Source: CAZPDM01 sp964585305
GTDB taxonomy: Bacteria; Planctomycetota; Uabimicrobiia; Uabimicrobiales; JABWCH01
DNA: 64,000 nt
NCBI GenBank assembly: GCA_964585305.1
Contig: CAZPDM010000011.1
Span: 1 to 64,000 of the forward strand
Direction: 5' to 3'
The notes beneath the pieces are model-generated. The model saw only the letters and a list, made by a program, of their open reading frames with translations, had not been told where the DNA came from and ran no database searches. Shown piece by piece: positions 1-7,949 of this stretch; position 1 is the stretch's first letter, and every line of letters begins with the position of its first letter. Both the position numbers and the translations under genes were made by a program.

Positions 1-22
1 GCCTTTCATCCTCACTAGTTAC

Positions 23-1213
23 CTAGTTAAGACTTATAGCCAACAGTTCGCACTCTTGAATTACTCCATCCAAGGTCAAAAAAACTTGATAATCATCTGT
101 TCCATCAAATTTAGGTAAAGATTTTGATTCTTTTAAATTTTCTAAAAAAATTTTATCAAACCCTTGTCCGGAACGTTCTACTAAACCACATTTTGAAAAA
201 GTTTCAGCAATGCGCCGATTTCGTGGATTTTGTTTTTCTAGGATATTATCAGGAGTAATTCCAGAAGGAAATCCTCCTGGACTAATAATTTCAATTTTCT
301 TAGGAAATTGACGAATGATAGTAGATCCAGTTAAACGATATTCTCTATGAGTAACTGCATTTAAAATTGATTCTCGAATTACCGACTCATTAAAAGTTAA
401 AAAATCCCAAACAAAAAGACCTTCCTGAAAATGTTGTAAATCATTTCTTTGATTGATTACTTTCCAAAGTTCATCAAAAAATAAGAAAAAACCTTTACAA
501 AATTCATAGCGTTGTTGATAAGGAATAGACTCTTGCAAACGATATTCTAAAATAATTTCAGATTGCCCAAGATAGCGAGAAAGGAATTTTTCTGTTCCTA
601 AGAGAATAATGGCTGCATAAGTAATTTTTCCATCGATTATTAAGTTCGCATCTTCTAATAATTGTTCTATAGGAGTTTCTAAGATATTTTCTTTCTTAGA
701 TTTTTTATACCATGCATGTCGAAAAATATCTATTGCAGATTTATCTAAATCTTGAATGCTAGCGGAGTAGCATATTTCAGCGGAAAAATCAGGAATACTT
801 TCTTCTTTAAAAATTTGCTTAAGTTTTTCCGGATTCATAGGTTTTAAAGAATCTCCTAATCTCATCCAATATGCGCCATGATATTCTAATGGCATCCCAA
901 TCTCTCTACCAGGTACTACAATAATCAATATCCTTTTTTCTTGACAAGTAATTTCTTCTATATTTATACGCATTTTTATACTATCAAAAGTTCTCCGAAT
1001 AAGATCGTTAGTATTAGTAAAGGCAGAAGTTCCTATAATTTTACGAGGAATTTTATCTCCTACGCCTAAGATCATCTTCCCTCCACCTTCATTGGCTAAA
1101 GCAATGAAATATTTCATTAGCTCTTGAAAATCATAATCATTTTTAGCCTCTTTAAACTCAATATGCTCATTTTCTGATTCTGATAGTACTTTTTCTAACT
1201 CTTGTGATGTCAT
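23..1213 (-). CDS. AlbA_2 (Schlafen-type) putative ATP-binding/DNA-binding protein
   Basis: A 396-residue protein. The N-terminal ~130 residues show the AlbA_2/Schlafen signature (ESENEHIEFKEA, then ALANEGGGKMILGVGD). The C-terminal third (ESILNAVTHREY, IISPGGFPSGIT, NPRNRRIAETF, RSGQGFDKI) matches the HATPase_c_4-like domain usually fused to it. Such proteins are annotated as transcriptional regulators or as parts of defence islands; the molecular role is not settled. The start is supported by an AGAG-rich stretch just upstream of the ATG. It lies at the end of a minus-strand accessory run and is the last gene before the window edge. Family assignment is firm; function is inference. Confidence 0.85.
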   Translation of the reverse strand: MTSQELEKVLSESENEHIEFKEAKNDYDFQELMKYFIALANEGGGKMILGVGDKIPRKIIGTSAFTNTNDLIRRTFDSIKMRINIEEITCQEKRILIIVVPGREIGMPLEYHGAYWMRLGDSLKPMNPEKLKQIFKEESIPDFSAEICYSASIQDLDKSAIDIFRHAWYKKSKKENILETPIEQLLEDANLIIDGKITYAAIILLGTEKFLSRYLGQSEIILEYRLQESIPYQQRYEFCKGFFLFFDELWKVINQRNDLQHFQEGLFVWDFLTFNESVIRESILNAVTHREYRLTGSTIIRQFPKKIEIISPGGFPSGITPDNILEKQNPRNRRIAETFSKCGLVERSGQGFDKIFLENLKESKSLPKFDGTDDYQVFLTLDGVIQECELLAISLN

Positions 1214-1293
1214 GATTCATCTCTTTTTATAATTTTATGATTTTGATAATAAAGATAAAGTATTTCTTCCTAAAATTTCTAAACCATTTCTAA

Positions 1294-1387
1294 TTATATC
1301 AAATCCATAGCAGCTTTTAAAACATAATCAATTTTAGCTAATGTAGTATTCAAAAACGTTTCAACAACTACTTAATTTTTCTCGATC
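1294..1387 (-). pseudogene. Possible MazF/PemK-type toxin C-terminal remnant
   Basis: Directly after the stop of the ribbon-helix-helix gene, one frame reads DREKLSS and then a stop. The neighbouring frame continues VVETFLNTTLAKIDYVLKAA and ends MDLI-stop. Joined by a one-base shift this resembles the C-terminal end of MazF-family toxins (Asp/Arg-Lys-Leu, then a helix of the L.KIDYVLK..L type). No 5' part of a toxin is present, so it would be a truncated and frameshifted relic. Only about 30 codons are available and the match was made by eye. Confidence 0.4.
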
Positions 1388-1388
1388 T

Positions 1389-1640
1389 TTATTCCTTAGT
1401 TAGGAAATCTATTGTTGCGTTTTCTAAATCAGAGTCCAAATCTTCGGCACTTCCTGAATATTTCTCAGCATATTCAGCAATATCATTTCGAATATTTATT
1501 TTTTCTACTTCTCGTAGCCAAGCAGCAATTGCTATCCGAGCTAATTCTGTAGCAGCTCTTTTACAACGTTTTGCTTCGTTATTAAGTTTAATATATAAAT
1601 CCTTTGGCAAAGGGATATGAAAATTGTGTTTTGTATCCAT
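1389..1640 (-). CDS. Ribbon-helix-helix antitoxin-like protein
   Basis: An 83-residue protein starting MDTKHNFHIPLPKDLY. The first ~45 residues look like a ribbon-helix-helix DNA-binding fold: a short beta strand (FHIPLPKDLY), then helices KLNNEAKRCKR and ATELARIAIAAWLREVE. The tail is acidic (EDLDSDLENATIDF), as in antitoxins that neutralise a toxin through a flexible C-terminus. The chosen ATG has an excellent AAGGAG five bases upstream; an in-frame ATG 24 bases earlier lacks this. The expected partner position holds only a possible MazF-like remnant, so this is probably an orphan antitoxin or regulator. Confidence 0.7.
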   Translation of the reverse strand: MDTKHNFHIPLPKDLYIKLNNEAKRCKRAATELARIAIAAWLREVEKINIRNDIAEYAEKYSGSAEDLDSDLENATIDFLTKE

Positions 1641-1760
1641 TATAGTCTCCTTAACATATTCCAATATTTAACAATATATATGGCATTTTTTATGGCATAA
1701 ATTATAACATTTTTTTCAAAAACAGTCAAATTTAAGGCCTTAATTATAAGTTCTTAAAGC

Positions 1761-1810
1761 AAAAAAATGCTTTCATCCTAAAAATAATTTAGCGATGAAA
1801 GCATTTTTTG
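1761..1810 (-). terminator. Intrinsic terminator of the GTPase/ABC cluster
   Basis: Hairpin with arms reading AATGCTTTCATC and GATGAAAGCATT. It is A-rich on one side and T-rich on the other, so it could work in both directions. It lies just beyond the stop of the last cluster gene. Confidence 0.85.
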
Positions 1811-1818
1811 TTTTTTTC

Positions 1819-3885
1819 CTAAAATTTTCCTATTTCTAATTTAGGCTTGCCGGCTGGTTTCTTATTATCATTTCCTACAACAATAATAGGCTCTGGTTTT
1901 CCATATAAGATTTCACGCATTAAGGTTGTAGAGATAACTTGCAGTTGCTCTGTATTATCTGCATCTTTTGGAAAAAATTGATCTACCCAAACTTTAAGAA
2001 AATTTCCTATTTGTTCTTGCATCAAAGATTCTGATTGATCATAAAGATCAATCAATTCCTGATCTTTTTCTAAAATTTCCCAAAATTCTATAAGTTCTTG
2101 TTTTCCTAAATTTATGCCACGTTCTTTAATTTTTTCTACAACATAATCGGCTTGTGATAAGTAATTTTCTTTCAAGTCTTGAATTTGCTTACCTTCCCAA
2201 AAACTACCATTTTTCATCAGTTGCATATCTTGGGCAACATTATTTACAAGTTGCCAAGCAGATGTTTTAATTTGATTTGATATTTCAGGTTTAGAAGTTA
2301 AATTCTGCAAACGTTCTTCAATAACATCAGAATAATAGCCATCTGGCGGAGGAGATGGTGTTTCTCCCAGAAAATTGCAGCATAAAGAACTTATAAGAGA
2401 ACATACTCCTCTGCCAGCTAATTTTAGTACATCACTTGTTATATCACTGCCAGTGTAATTATGCCAAAGTTTATTGCCAATTTGTTTTGCAGATGGTTTA
2501 ACTTTTCCCCACCAATCATATTTTTCTAAATCTATTTTAAGGCTTTCTATTTTTGCATTAACTGGAGCCAATAAAAAAGGTGCCAGCTCTTTATCTGTTA
2601 ATGCTTGGAATAGCTTTTCTTGTTTATCTTTAGTATATCGATTTTTAATGACTTGATTTACTCGTGCTAATGCCTTGAATAAAATTGGCTTTAATTTTTC
2701 AGCCACAGCATCAAAACTCTTTTGAATTTCTTTTCCTTGAGAAGATTTGTGCAAAATTTTCAATACTGCTAACAATTTTCTAGGTTCTTGATGATGTATT
2801 GCCATATTCCAAGTAGGAATTAAATGCTTATATTCTGAAAATACAATTATTTCTACCGAATTCGGATTTTGATTATGTACAGATCCGATTTTATTAAAAT
2901 CCATATCGTAAACAGGTGTTGAAATCGGGCAATCCAGTTGGTTTCCTTTATTTTTACTAATGTACATAAAATTAGCAAAAGTTGGAATCGGGCAACGTTC
3001 CAGGATATTGAAACAATACGGTAATCCATAAAATATAAATGATATTCCGAAAATAACAATTAAGATAATAGTAAATACCCAAAAAGAATTTTTTCCCTGC
3101 TTACTTGCTTGACTTTTTACAACTGAACAGGCAATACCAAGTCGCTTATTTTGTGTAGGGTAATAATCCAAACCTATATTTTTTTGTTTGATAATCATAG
3201 AAGAAGATGGCAAGATTTTTTGTGCTACTTCAATATTATTTTGAGCAGATTCATGTTGAGTAGAAGGCAATCTATTTTGAGATGGAAAATATTGAGTAGA
3301 TTCGATTGATTGATTTAAGTTTGGTTTAGATTGTGGTGGGTTAGATTCTGGATATGGATTTTTTATTCCTTGAGATTGTTCACCAATAATTGGTTGTGAT
3401 TTTGCTTGATCAGCAAGAGGATCAAAATCTATTAAATTGGGAGGTTGAGAAGATGGCAATTCAATTACTTGAGAAGCATTTGAAGAAAGGGAAGAATATG
3501 TTACGATGGGTAGTTTTTCTTTTAACTTTAAATGAACAAAAAAATTTTCTGTATCATCAGAGATTTTCCAAAGCTCTTCAAAATCTACTTGAACATTCTG
3601 ATTAAGAATATTTTTAGGTGCAGAGGCTATTACAATACGAGTATAAATAGAATGTTCATTAGTTTTAGAAATAGGCCCGGCAATCCACCAATATATATAG
3701 TAAATTCCATTGTAGCTATATTCATCTTGGCCGGATTCTATTTGATAGCAAGTCTTTTGAAAGGGACTATTTTCAAGATTTAAAAGATAGCTAATATGTT
3801 CTGTACTAAAAGATTTCTGAGAATAACAAAAAACTATATCTTGATATTTTTTCCATGTATAAAGAATAATGGGAATTTGTTCCAT
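1819..3885 (-). CDS. Membrane-anchored GTPase-partner protein B (unknown function)
   Basis: 688 residues from the ATG at 3885, which has GGGAG about nine bases upstream; a longer frame to 3948 would overlap the preceding gene. Layout: an N-terminal beta-rich domain of ~120 residues (starts MEQIPIILYTW; core GIYYIYWWIAGPISK), a Ser/Gln/Pro-rich linker, one membrane helix at ~267-290 (FWVFTIILIVIFGISFIFYG), then ~400 mostly helical residues. The N-terminal domain resembles that of the first cluster gene at 10124-11677 (IPVCVHAWI, GYEACWIIQPGG). It follows the GTPase gene by 44 bp and precedes a terminator. It may belong to the GTPase-associated protein (GAP1-like) families, but that needs a profile search. 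Predicted membrane location, role unknown. Confidence 0.7.
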   Translation of the reverse strand: MEQIPIILYTWKKYQDIVFCYSQKSFSTEHISYLLNLENSPFQKTCYQIESGQDEYSYNGIYYIYWWIAGPISKTNEHSIYTRIVIASAPKNILNQNVQVDFEELWKISDDTENFFVHLKLKEKLPIVTYSSLSSNASQVIELPSSQPPNLIDFDPLADQAKSQPIIGEQSQGIKNPYPESNPPQSKPNLNQSIESTQYFPSQNRLPSTQHESAQNNIEVAQKILPSSSMIIKQKNIGLDYYPTQNKRLGIACSVVKSQASKQGKNSFWVFTIILIVIFGISFIFYGLPYCFNILERCPIPTFANFMYISKNKGNQLDCPISTPVYDMDFNKIGSVHNQNPNSVEIIVFSEYKHLIPTWNMAIHHQEPRKLLAVLKILHKSSQGKEIQKSFDAVAEKLKPILFKALARVNQVIKNRYTKDKQEKLFQALTDKELAPFLLAPVNAKIESLKIDLEKYDWWGKVKPSAKQIGNKLWHNYTGSDITSDVLKLAGRGVCSLISSLCCNFLGETPSPPPDGYYSDVIEERLQNLTSKPEISNQIKTSAWQLVNNVAQDMQLMKNGSFWEGKQIQDLKENYLSQADYVVEKIKERGINLGKQELIEFWEILEKDQELIDLYDQSESLMQEQIGNFLKVWVDQFFPKDADNTEQLQVISTTLMREILYGKPEPIIVVGNDNKKPAGKPKLEIGKF

Positions 3886-3929
3886 TATATATACTCCCAG
3901 GGATGCAAATTGCATCCCTTTAATAAAAT

Positions 3930-6260
3930 TTATGGTAATGTTGGCCATTGAAAATCAGAAGATAAAGATATTGTTCCCACAGAATGATATATATTTCCAT
4001 TTACATATTTGGGCAAAAAACTGCTATCAGGAACAGTTGTGGTTCGTTCTGTATTGCTGTAATCATAGCATATAATACATGTACTTAAAGAACTACTATC
4101 ATTTAAACACCAATTGAGTGTTCCAGTATGATTAAAGATTGGATTCCAACCGCAATCATCAATCTGATCTGTAGCAATGTATTCTCTGTTATAGGCGATA
4201 ATAACTTTAATATCTGGATTTGTTACATAATCAAAAAAAGTGTTACTTTTTTGTAAAGAAACTTGTCCAATAGTAACTCGAATAGAAATCCCCTTTGAAA
4301 TTTTTTTATAAAAATCTTGCCAGGTATTTAATTCTCTTATATGCTTTCTAAAATAACTTTGTTCCAAATATTCTTCAACATTACGCGCAATTCGATGTAC
4401 TTTTGAGCTTGTTAGATTATTAAAATCATTATTTTGTTGTTTTATTTGTTGATATAAATCTTCTTCTAAATCCAAGATTTTCTTTTCGCATTCTTTTTTG
4501 TGATTGATGAATCCTGTACTTAAATATTCTTTGTATCCTTTTATTTTTTCTCCCAATGAAGAGCCATTACGTGCATTTATTTCTCCATAGCCAAAAATTT
4601 CATCATCTTTCTCCTGGATTTTTTTTTCAATATCTGAACGAATAGAAGTGTTGGGATTATTCTCTAAATATGCTTTGCAATAAGAAACATATTCCTTTGC
4701 ATCACTTTTATTCAGCACTGCTAAACTAAATCTTCTAAGTTCATTATTACTTTGCAATGCTATATACTTACTTTCAGCTTCCTTGATTTTAGTCTCCAGG
4801 TTATTTTTCTTATCAAATGTAGAATTATCTATTCTAAAACTGATAGCTTTGTTGATCCAGTTTCTAAAATCGTTTTCTTCTCTACTTGAAGAAATTTTAT
4901 TATATTCTGCCAGCAGTAAATCAAAATCTTTTTGAGATTTATATTGTCTTAATTTTGCATTGGATTCCTGCAAATATTTTGAGACTATAGAAATATATTG
5001 GCTATTAGGATATGCTTCCAAAAATTGCTGACATTCTTTGGAAAAGAGCTTTAGACTTTCTTCATCTTGATTGCCTGCTGACAATTCTTTAATTTTGCTA
5101 TAGAATTTATTTTCCGTTGCAAACTGTAATTCTTGCATATTTTTTTCAATAGCCGCAATTGGAAAATTAAAAAATCTATGTCCTACAAGATATGTTTTAG
5201 CCTTAATAATAGCATCATGAGGATTTTGTTCGGAAGATTTAGGATTAACTACTAGAAGTATATTCTCGTAATTCGTTTTTTCGTAAGCATATAATCCCGA
5301 CATTCCTAATGCCATAAGGCAAATAACAAGTACGCTGAATTTGATAACCTGTCTCTTCCAATATTGAAATTGCAAGCTATGCAATTCTTGTAAGGCCAAT
5401 GCTCGCCAATTGCTTTTTGCTGAAATTTGCTTAATTAAATTTTTCCAATTCGAAATAGAAATGTCATATCTCCCTGGATTTTCTTGAGCAATAATCTTTC
5501 CTGCCAAATAACGTACTTCATCTATTTTTTCACCAATCCAGCAAAATGGAGTTTCTAAATTGTAAGGAGATATTTTAGTTAAATCCATTGTGCCATTTTC
5601 ATCAACAACATTAAAGCCATAAGCAGAGCAAGTAAAAACTTGAATACTATCTGCAAACTGAGATAAAGTTCCATAAATATTCTGATAATTTGCTTCCATA
5701 AATTTTTTACCAGAGTCAGGAGTATTCCCATAAATCTTGGCTACCTTATCCCATTTTGTAACAACAATGGCAATCGGGCGTGAGAGCAAATCTTTGCGTT
5801 CTTGTTTGGCTAAAACTTCCAAAAGCGTTTCAAGCTCTTGGCGGCGATCAAAAATGCCTCTTTTTCTCTCGACTTCGCTTCCTTCTAAATCTCCGGCTTC
5901 AATAAAGATTACTATAGCATCAGATTCCTGAAAAGATTGGTAAAGAATTTCTTTGAGTTTTTTCTTAATTTCATCCTGGGTTGTGTCCTGCATTACTAAT
6001 GCCCCAGCAAAGTCTTTGAGTTCGATTTCATATTTGTTTCCATTTGCTGAGAAAATTAAATTGAGTGCGAACAATTGCATAGCAGTTGCTTGAATCTCAT
6101 TTCCTTCTAAAAGAGCATTCCAACGTTGACGAAGATAATTGCGTGTACGATCATCGCTTGCAATAATAGCAAAACTATTCATCTTAGCACCTTGTCCATA
6201 GAGACAAGTAAGATATGTTGTTTTTCCACAACCACGAGGCCCAAAAATACTAAGTTTCAT
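3930..6260 (-). CDS. Membrane-anchored P-loop GTPase B with C2-like tail
   Basis: 776 residues. The N-terminus is a TRAFAC-like GTPase: Walker A GPRGCGKT at residues 7-14, a G3-like DFAG at ~81-84, and a G4 motif TKWD at ~165. One membrane helix lies at ~305-330 (FSVLVICLMALGMSGLYAY), followed by ~330 residues of helical, coiled-coil-like sequence. The last ~110 residues look like a C2 beta-sandwich (ISIRVTIGQVSL, NPDIKVIIAYNREYIATD, GWNPIFNHTGTLNW). It is paralogous to the GTPase at 7950-10019: both begin MKL.IFGP.G.GKTTYLT. It is probably related to the double-GTPase families linked with NTPase-dependent conflict systems; this is inference. It sits between the ABC gene and partner protein B with gaps of 60 and 44 bp. 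Confidence 0.75.
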   Translation of the reverse strand: MKLSIFGPRGCGKTTYLTCLYGQGAKMNSFAIIASDDRTRNYLRQRWNALLEGNEIQATAMQLFALNLIFSANGNKYEIELKDFAGALVMQDTTQDEIKKKLKEILYQSFQESDAIVIFIEAGDLEGSEVERKRGIFDRRQELETLLEVLAKQERKDLLSRPIAIVVTKWDKVAKIYGNTPDSGKKFMEANYQNIYGTLSQFADSIQVFTCSAYGFNVVDENGTMDLTKISPYNLETPFCWIGEKIDEVRYLAGKIIAQENPGRYDISISNWKNLIKQISAKSNWRALALQELHSLQFQYWKRQVIKFSVLVICLMALGMSGLYAYEKTNYENILLVVNPKSSEQNPHDAIIKAKTYLVGHRFFNFPIAAIEKNMQELQFATENKFYSKIKELSAGNQDEESLKLFSKECQQFLEAYPNSQYISIVSKYLQESNAKLRQYKSQKDFDLLLAEYNKISSSREENDFRNWINKAISFRIDNSTFDKKNNLETKIKEAESKYIALQSNNELRRFSLAVLNKSDAKEYVSYCKAYLENNPNTSIRSDIEKKIQEKDDEIFGYGEINARNGSSLGEKIKGYKEYLSTGFINHKKECEKKILDLEEDLYQQIKQQNNDFNNLTSSKVHRIARNVEEYLEQSYFRKHIRELNTWQDFYKKISKGISIRVTIGQVSLQKSNTFFDYVTNPDIKVIIAYNREYIATDQIDDCGWNPIFNHTGTLNWCLNDSSSLSTCIICYDYSNTERTTTVPDSSFLPKYVNGNIYHSVGTISLSSDFQWPTLP

Positions 6261-6320
6261 AAAGAAAAACCTTTCCGTTCTTTTATATAAAAAGTCCTTA
6301 TTCTAAAGACATTAAATAGG

Positions 6321-7928
6321 TTAATAGTTTTTTTCCATAAGCAAAATGACAAAGAAAATAACTAGCACAACTAAAATATTTAACATAACACAGCGGGTAA
6401 TTCCAAAAGTAACTTCTTGAGAACTTTTTTTTGAGCGCGATCCAATCCAGTAACTTACTAAGCCCACAGCATAGCCAGATAAAACAGTCTTCGATAAAAA
6501 ATATTTCCAGTCTGTTAAAAATGGCCAGGTTCCCAATAATTCATAGAATGCAATTTTCCAATCATAAAATGTTGCGGTTTGTCTGAGAGACATAACAGTT
6601 GTCATAGAAGCAATATTAAACCCAATAAAGGAAAGAAGACTTAAACCAAAAAATCCTAGTGCAAAGGAAATGACTATTTTATTCATAAACAATTTTTCAC
6701 CAGGAAGCCCATAGACTTTGTAAGCGTCAAGTTGCTTAGTTAAAACAATATTTCCTAAATATCCGGCTACAGCTGCACCGGATCGAGTTGCCATAAAAAT
6801 AGCTGTAAATAAAGGGCAGAGGACTACAAAAGAAATTTTCCCAATTGCTGATATAGCTTGTTTGAATAAGATAGGATCAAGATATCGCTGCAGCTCTCCT
6901 AAGTTTTCACTCAAACTAAAATAGGTTGAAATAATTCCCAGCATACACCCACTTAGAAAAATAAAAATCACTGCGTCTAAAATCGCAAAACGAAATATTT
7001 TTTTTCTTAATTTAGTATGCCAAAATTGAGAAAGAGGATTAAATGCGAAAAGAAATTTCATGGAAATGAAAATTTGCTTTAGCAAAATAGAAACATTGCA
7101 ATAAAAATCATTATCTTTTAACTCTCTATAATCACTTAAAGAAAGTTGCTCCTGTGAAGATGAAATTGCATTTTTAAGACAGTGTTCAATTTCTTGCATA
7201 ATTTGCAAAGAATCTTTTCCTGTGTTATTGATAGAATACAAATGGCTGCTACCATCCAAAATTTCAATCCGACTGATTCTTTCTGCATATTGTAGAAATG
7301 GAATATAATCATGAGTAACAATAATTATAATATTATCTGGCCTGGATTGATTTATAATAAGCTCTGCGGCATCTTTAGCTGTAAGAGGATCCAAGCCAGA
7401 TGTAGGTTCATCAAATAGCATAATTTGTGGCTTGGCCATCAGTAGGCGTGCAAGTGCGACTCTTTGTTTTTGCCCGCCTGAAAGATCATAGACGTGTTCT
7501 TTTTCTAAAATGTTTTGGATATTTAATTGTGCTGCCAATTGTTCTATTCGAAGAAAACAATCTTCCAAATTATTTTCTTGAAGAGCTTGTCCTGCTAAAA
7601 GCATATTTTCTTTAGGACTGAAGTCATCAAATAAAGCAAAATCTTGAAAGACTAAGCCAACTTGCTTGCGAATTTCAGAGGGATATTCTTCTTTTAAAAT
7701 GGAAACATCTAAGATTTTGCAGTTTCCAGACATTTCAATATTGGGCGATAAAGGGCTATTTAATCCGGCTAGTAATTTTAAAATAGTTGATTTCCCGCTG
7801 CCACTAGTTCCAACCAACATCATAACACTTCCCAAAGGAATTCTAAGGTTGATCCGATCCAGTAAGCAACGAGCTTTATCTTTTTCTCTTATCCAAATAG
7901 TAAAGTCATCAAACTCAATTCCTGGCAT
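6321..7928 (-). CDS. Fused MlaF-MlaE-type ABC transporter (ATPase plus permease)
   Basis: 535 residues. Residues ~1-230 are an ABC ATPase: Walker A GTSGSGKST, Q-loop VFQDFAL, signature LSGGQKQRVALARLL, Walker B IMLFDEPTSGLDP, and switch His in VTHDY. Residues ~280-535 are a permease of the MlaE/TtgB2 type, with several membrane helices and the family motif ATRSGAAVAGYLGN followed by LDAYKVYGLP. MlaFE systems move phospholipids between membranes with an MlaD/MCE partner. Here ATPase and permease are fused, and no MCE, MlaC or MlaB gene is present nearby. The gene sits between two GTPase genes (21 and 60 bp gaps), which suggests recruitment as the effector or energy module of that system. Confidence 0.85.
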   Translation of the reverse strand: MPGIEFDDFTIWIREKDKARCLLDRINLRIPLGSVMMLVGTSGSGKSTILKLLAGLNSPLSPNIEMSGNCKILDVSILKEEYPSEIRKQVGLVFQDFALFDDFSPKENMLLAGQALQENNLEDCFLRIEQLAAQLNIQNILEKEHVYDLSGGQKQRVALARLLMAKPQIMLFDEPTSGLDPLTAKDAAELIINQSRPDNIIIIVTHDYIPFLQYAERISRIEILDGSSHLYSINNTGKDSLQIMQEIEHCLKNAISSSQEQLSLSDYRELKDNDFYCNVSILLKQIFISMKFLFAFNPLSQFWHTKLRKKIFRFAILDAVIFIFLSGCMLGIISTYFSLSENLGELQRYLDPILFKQAISAIGKISFVVLCPLFTAIFMATRSGAAVAGYLGNIVLTKQLDAYKVYGLPGEKLFMNKIVISFALGFFGLSLLSFIGFNIASMTTVMSLRQTATFYDWKIAFYELLGTWPFLTDWKYFLSKTVLSGYAVGLVSYWIGSRSKKSSQEVTFGITRCVMLNILVVLVIFFVILLMEKNY

Positions 7929-7949
7929 AAAGAAAAATCCTTAAATAAA

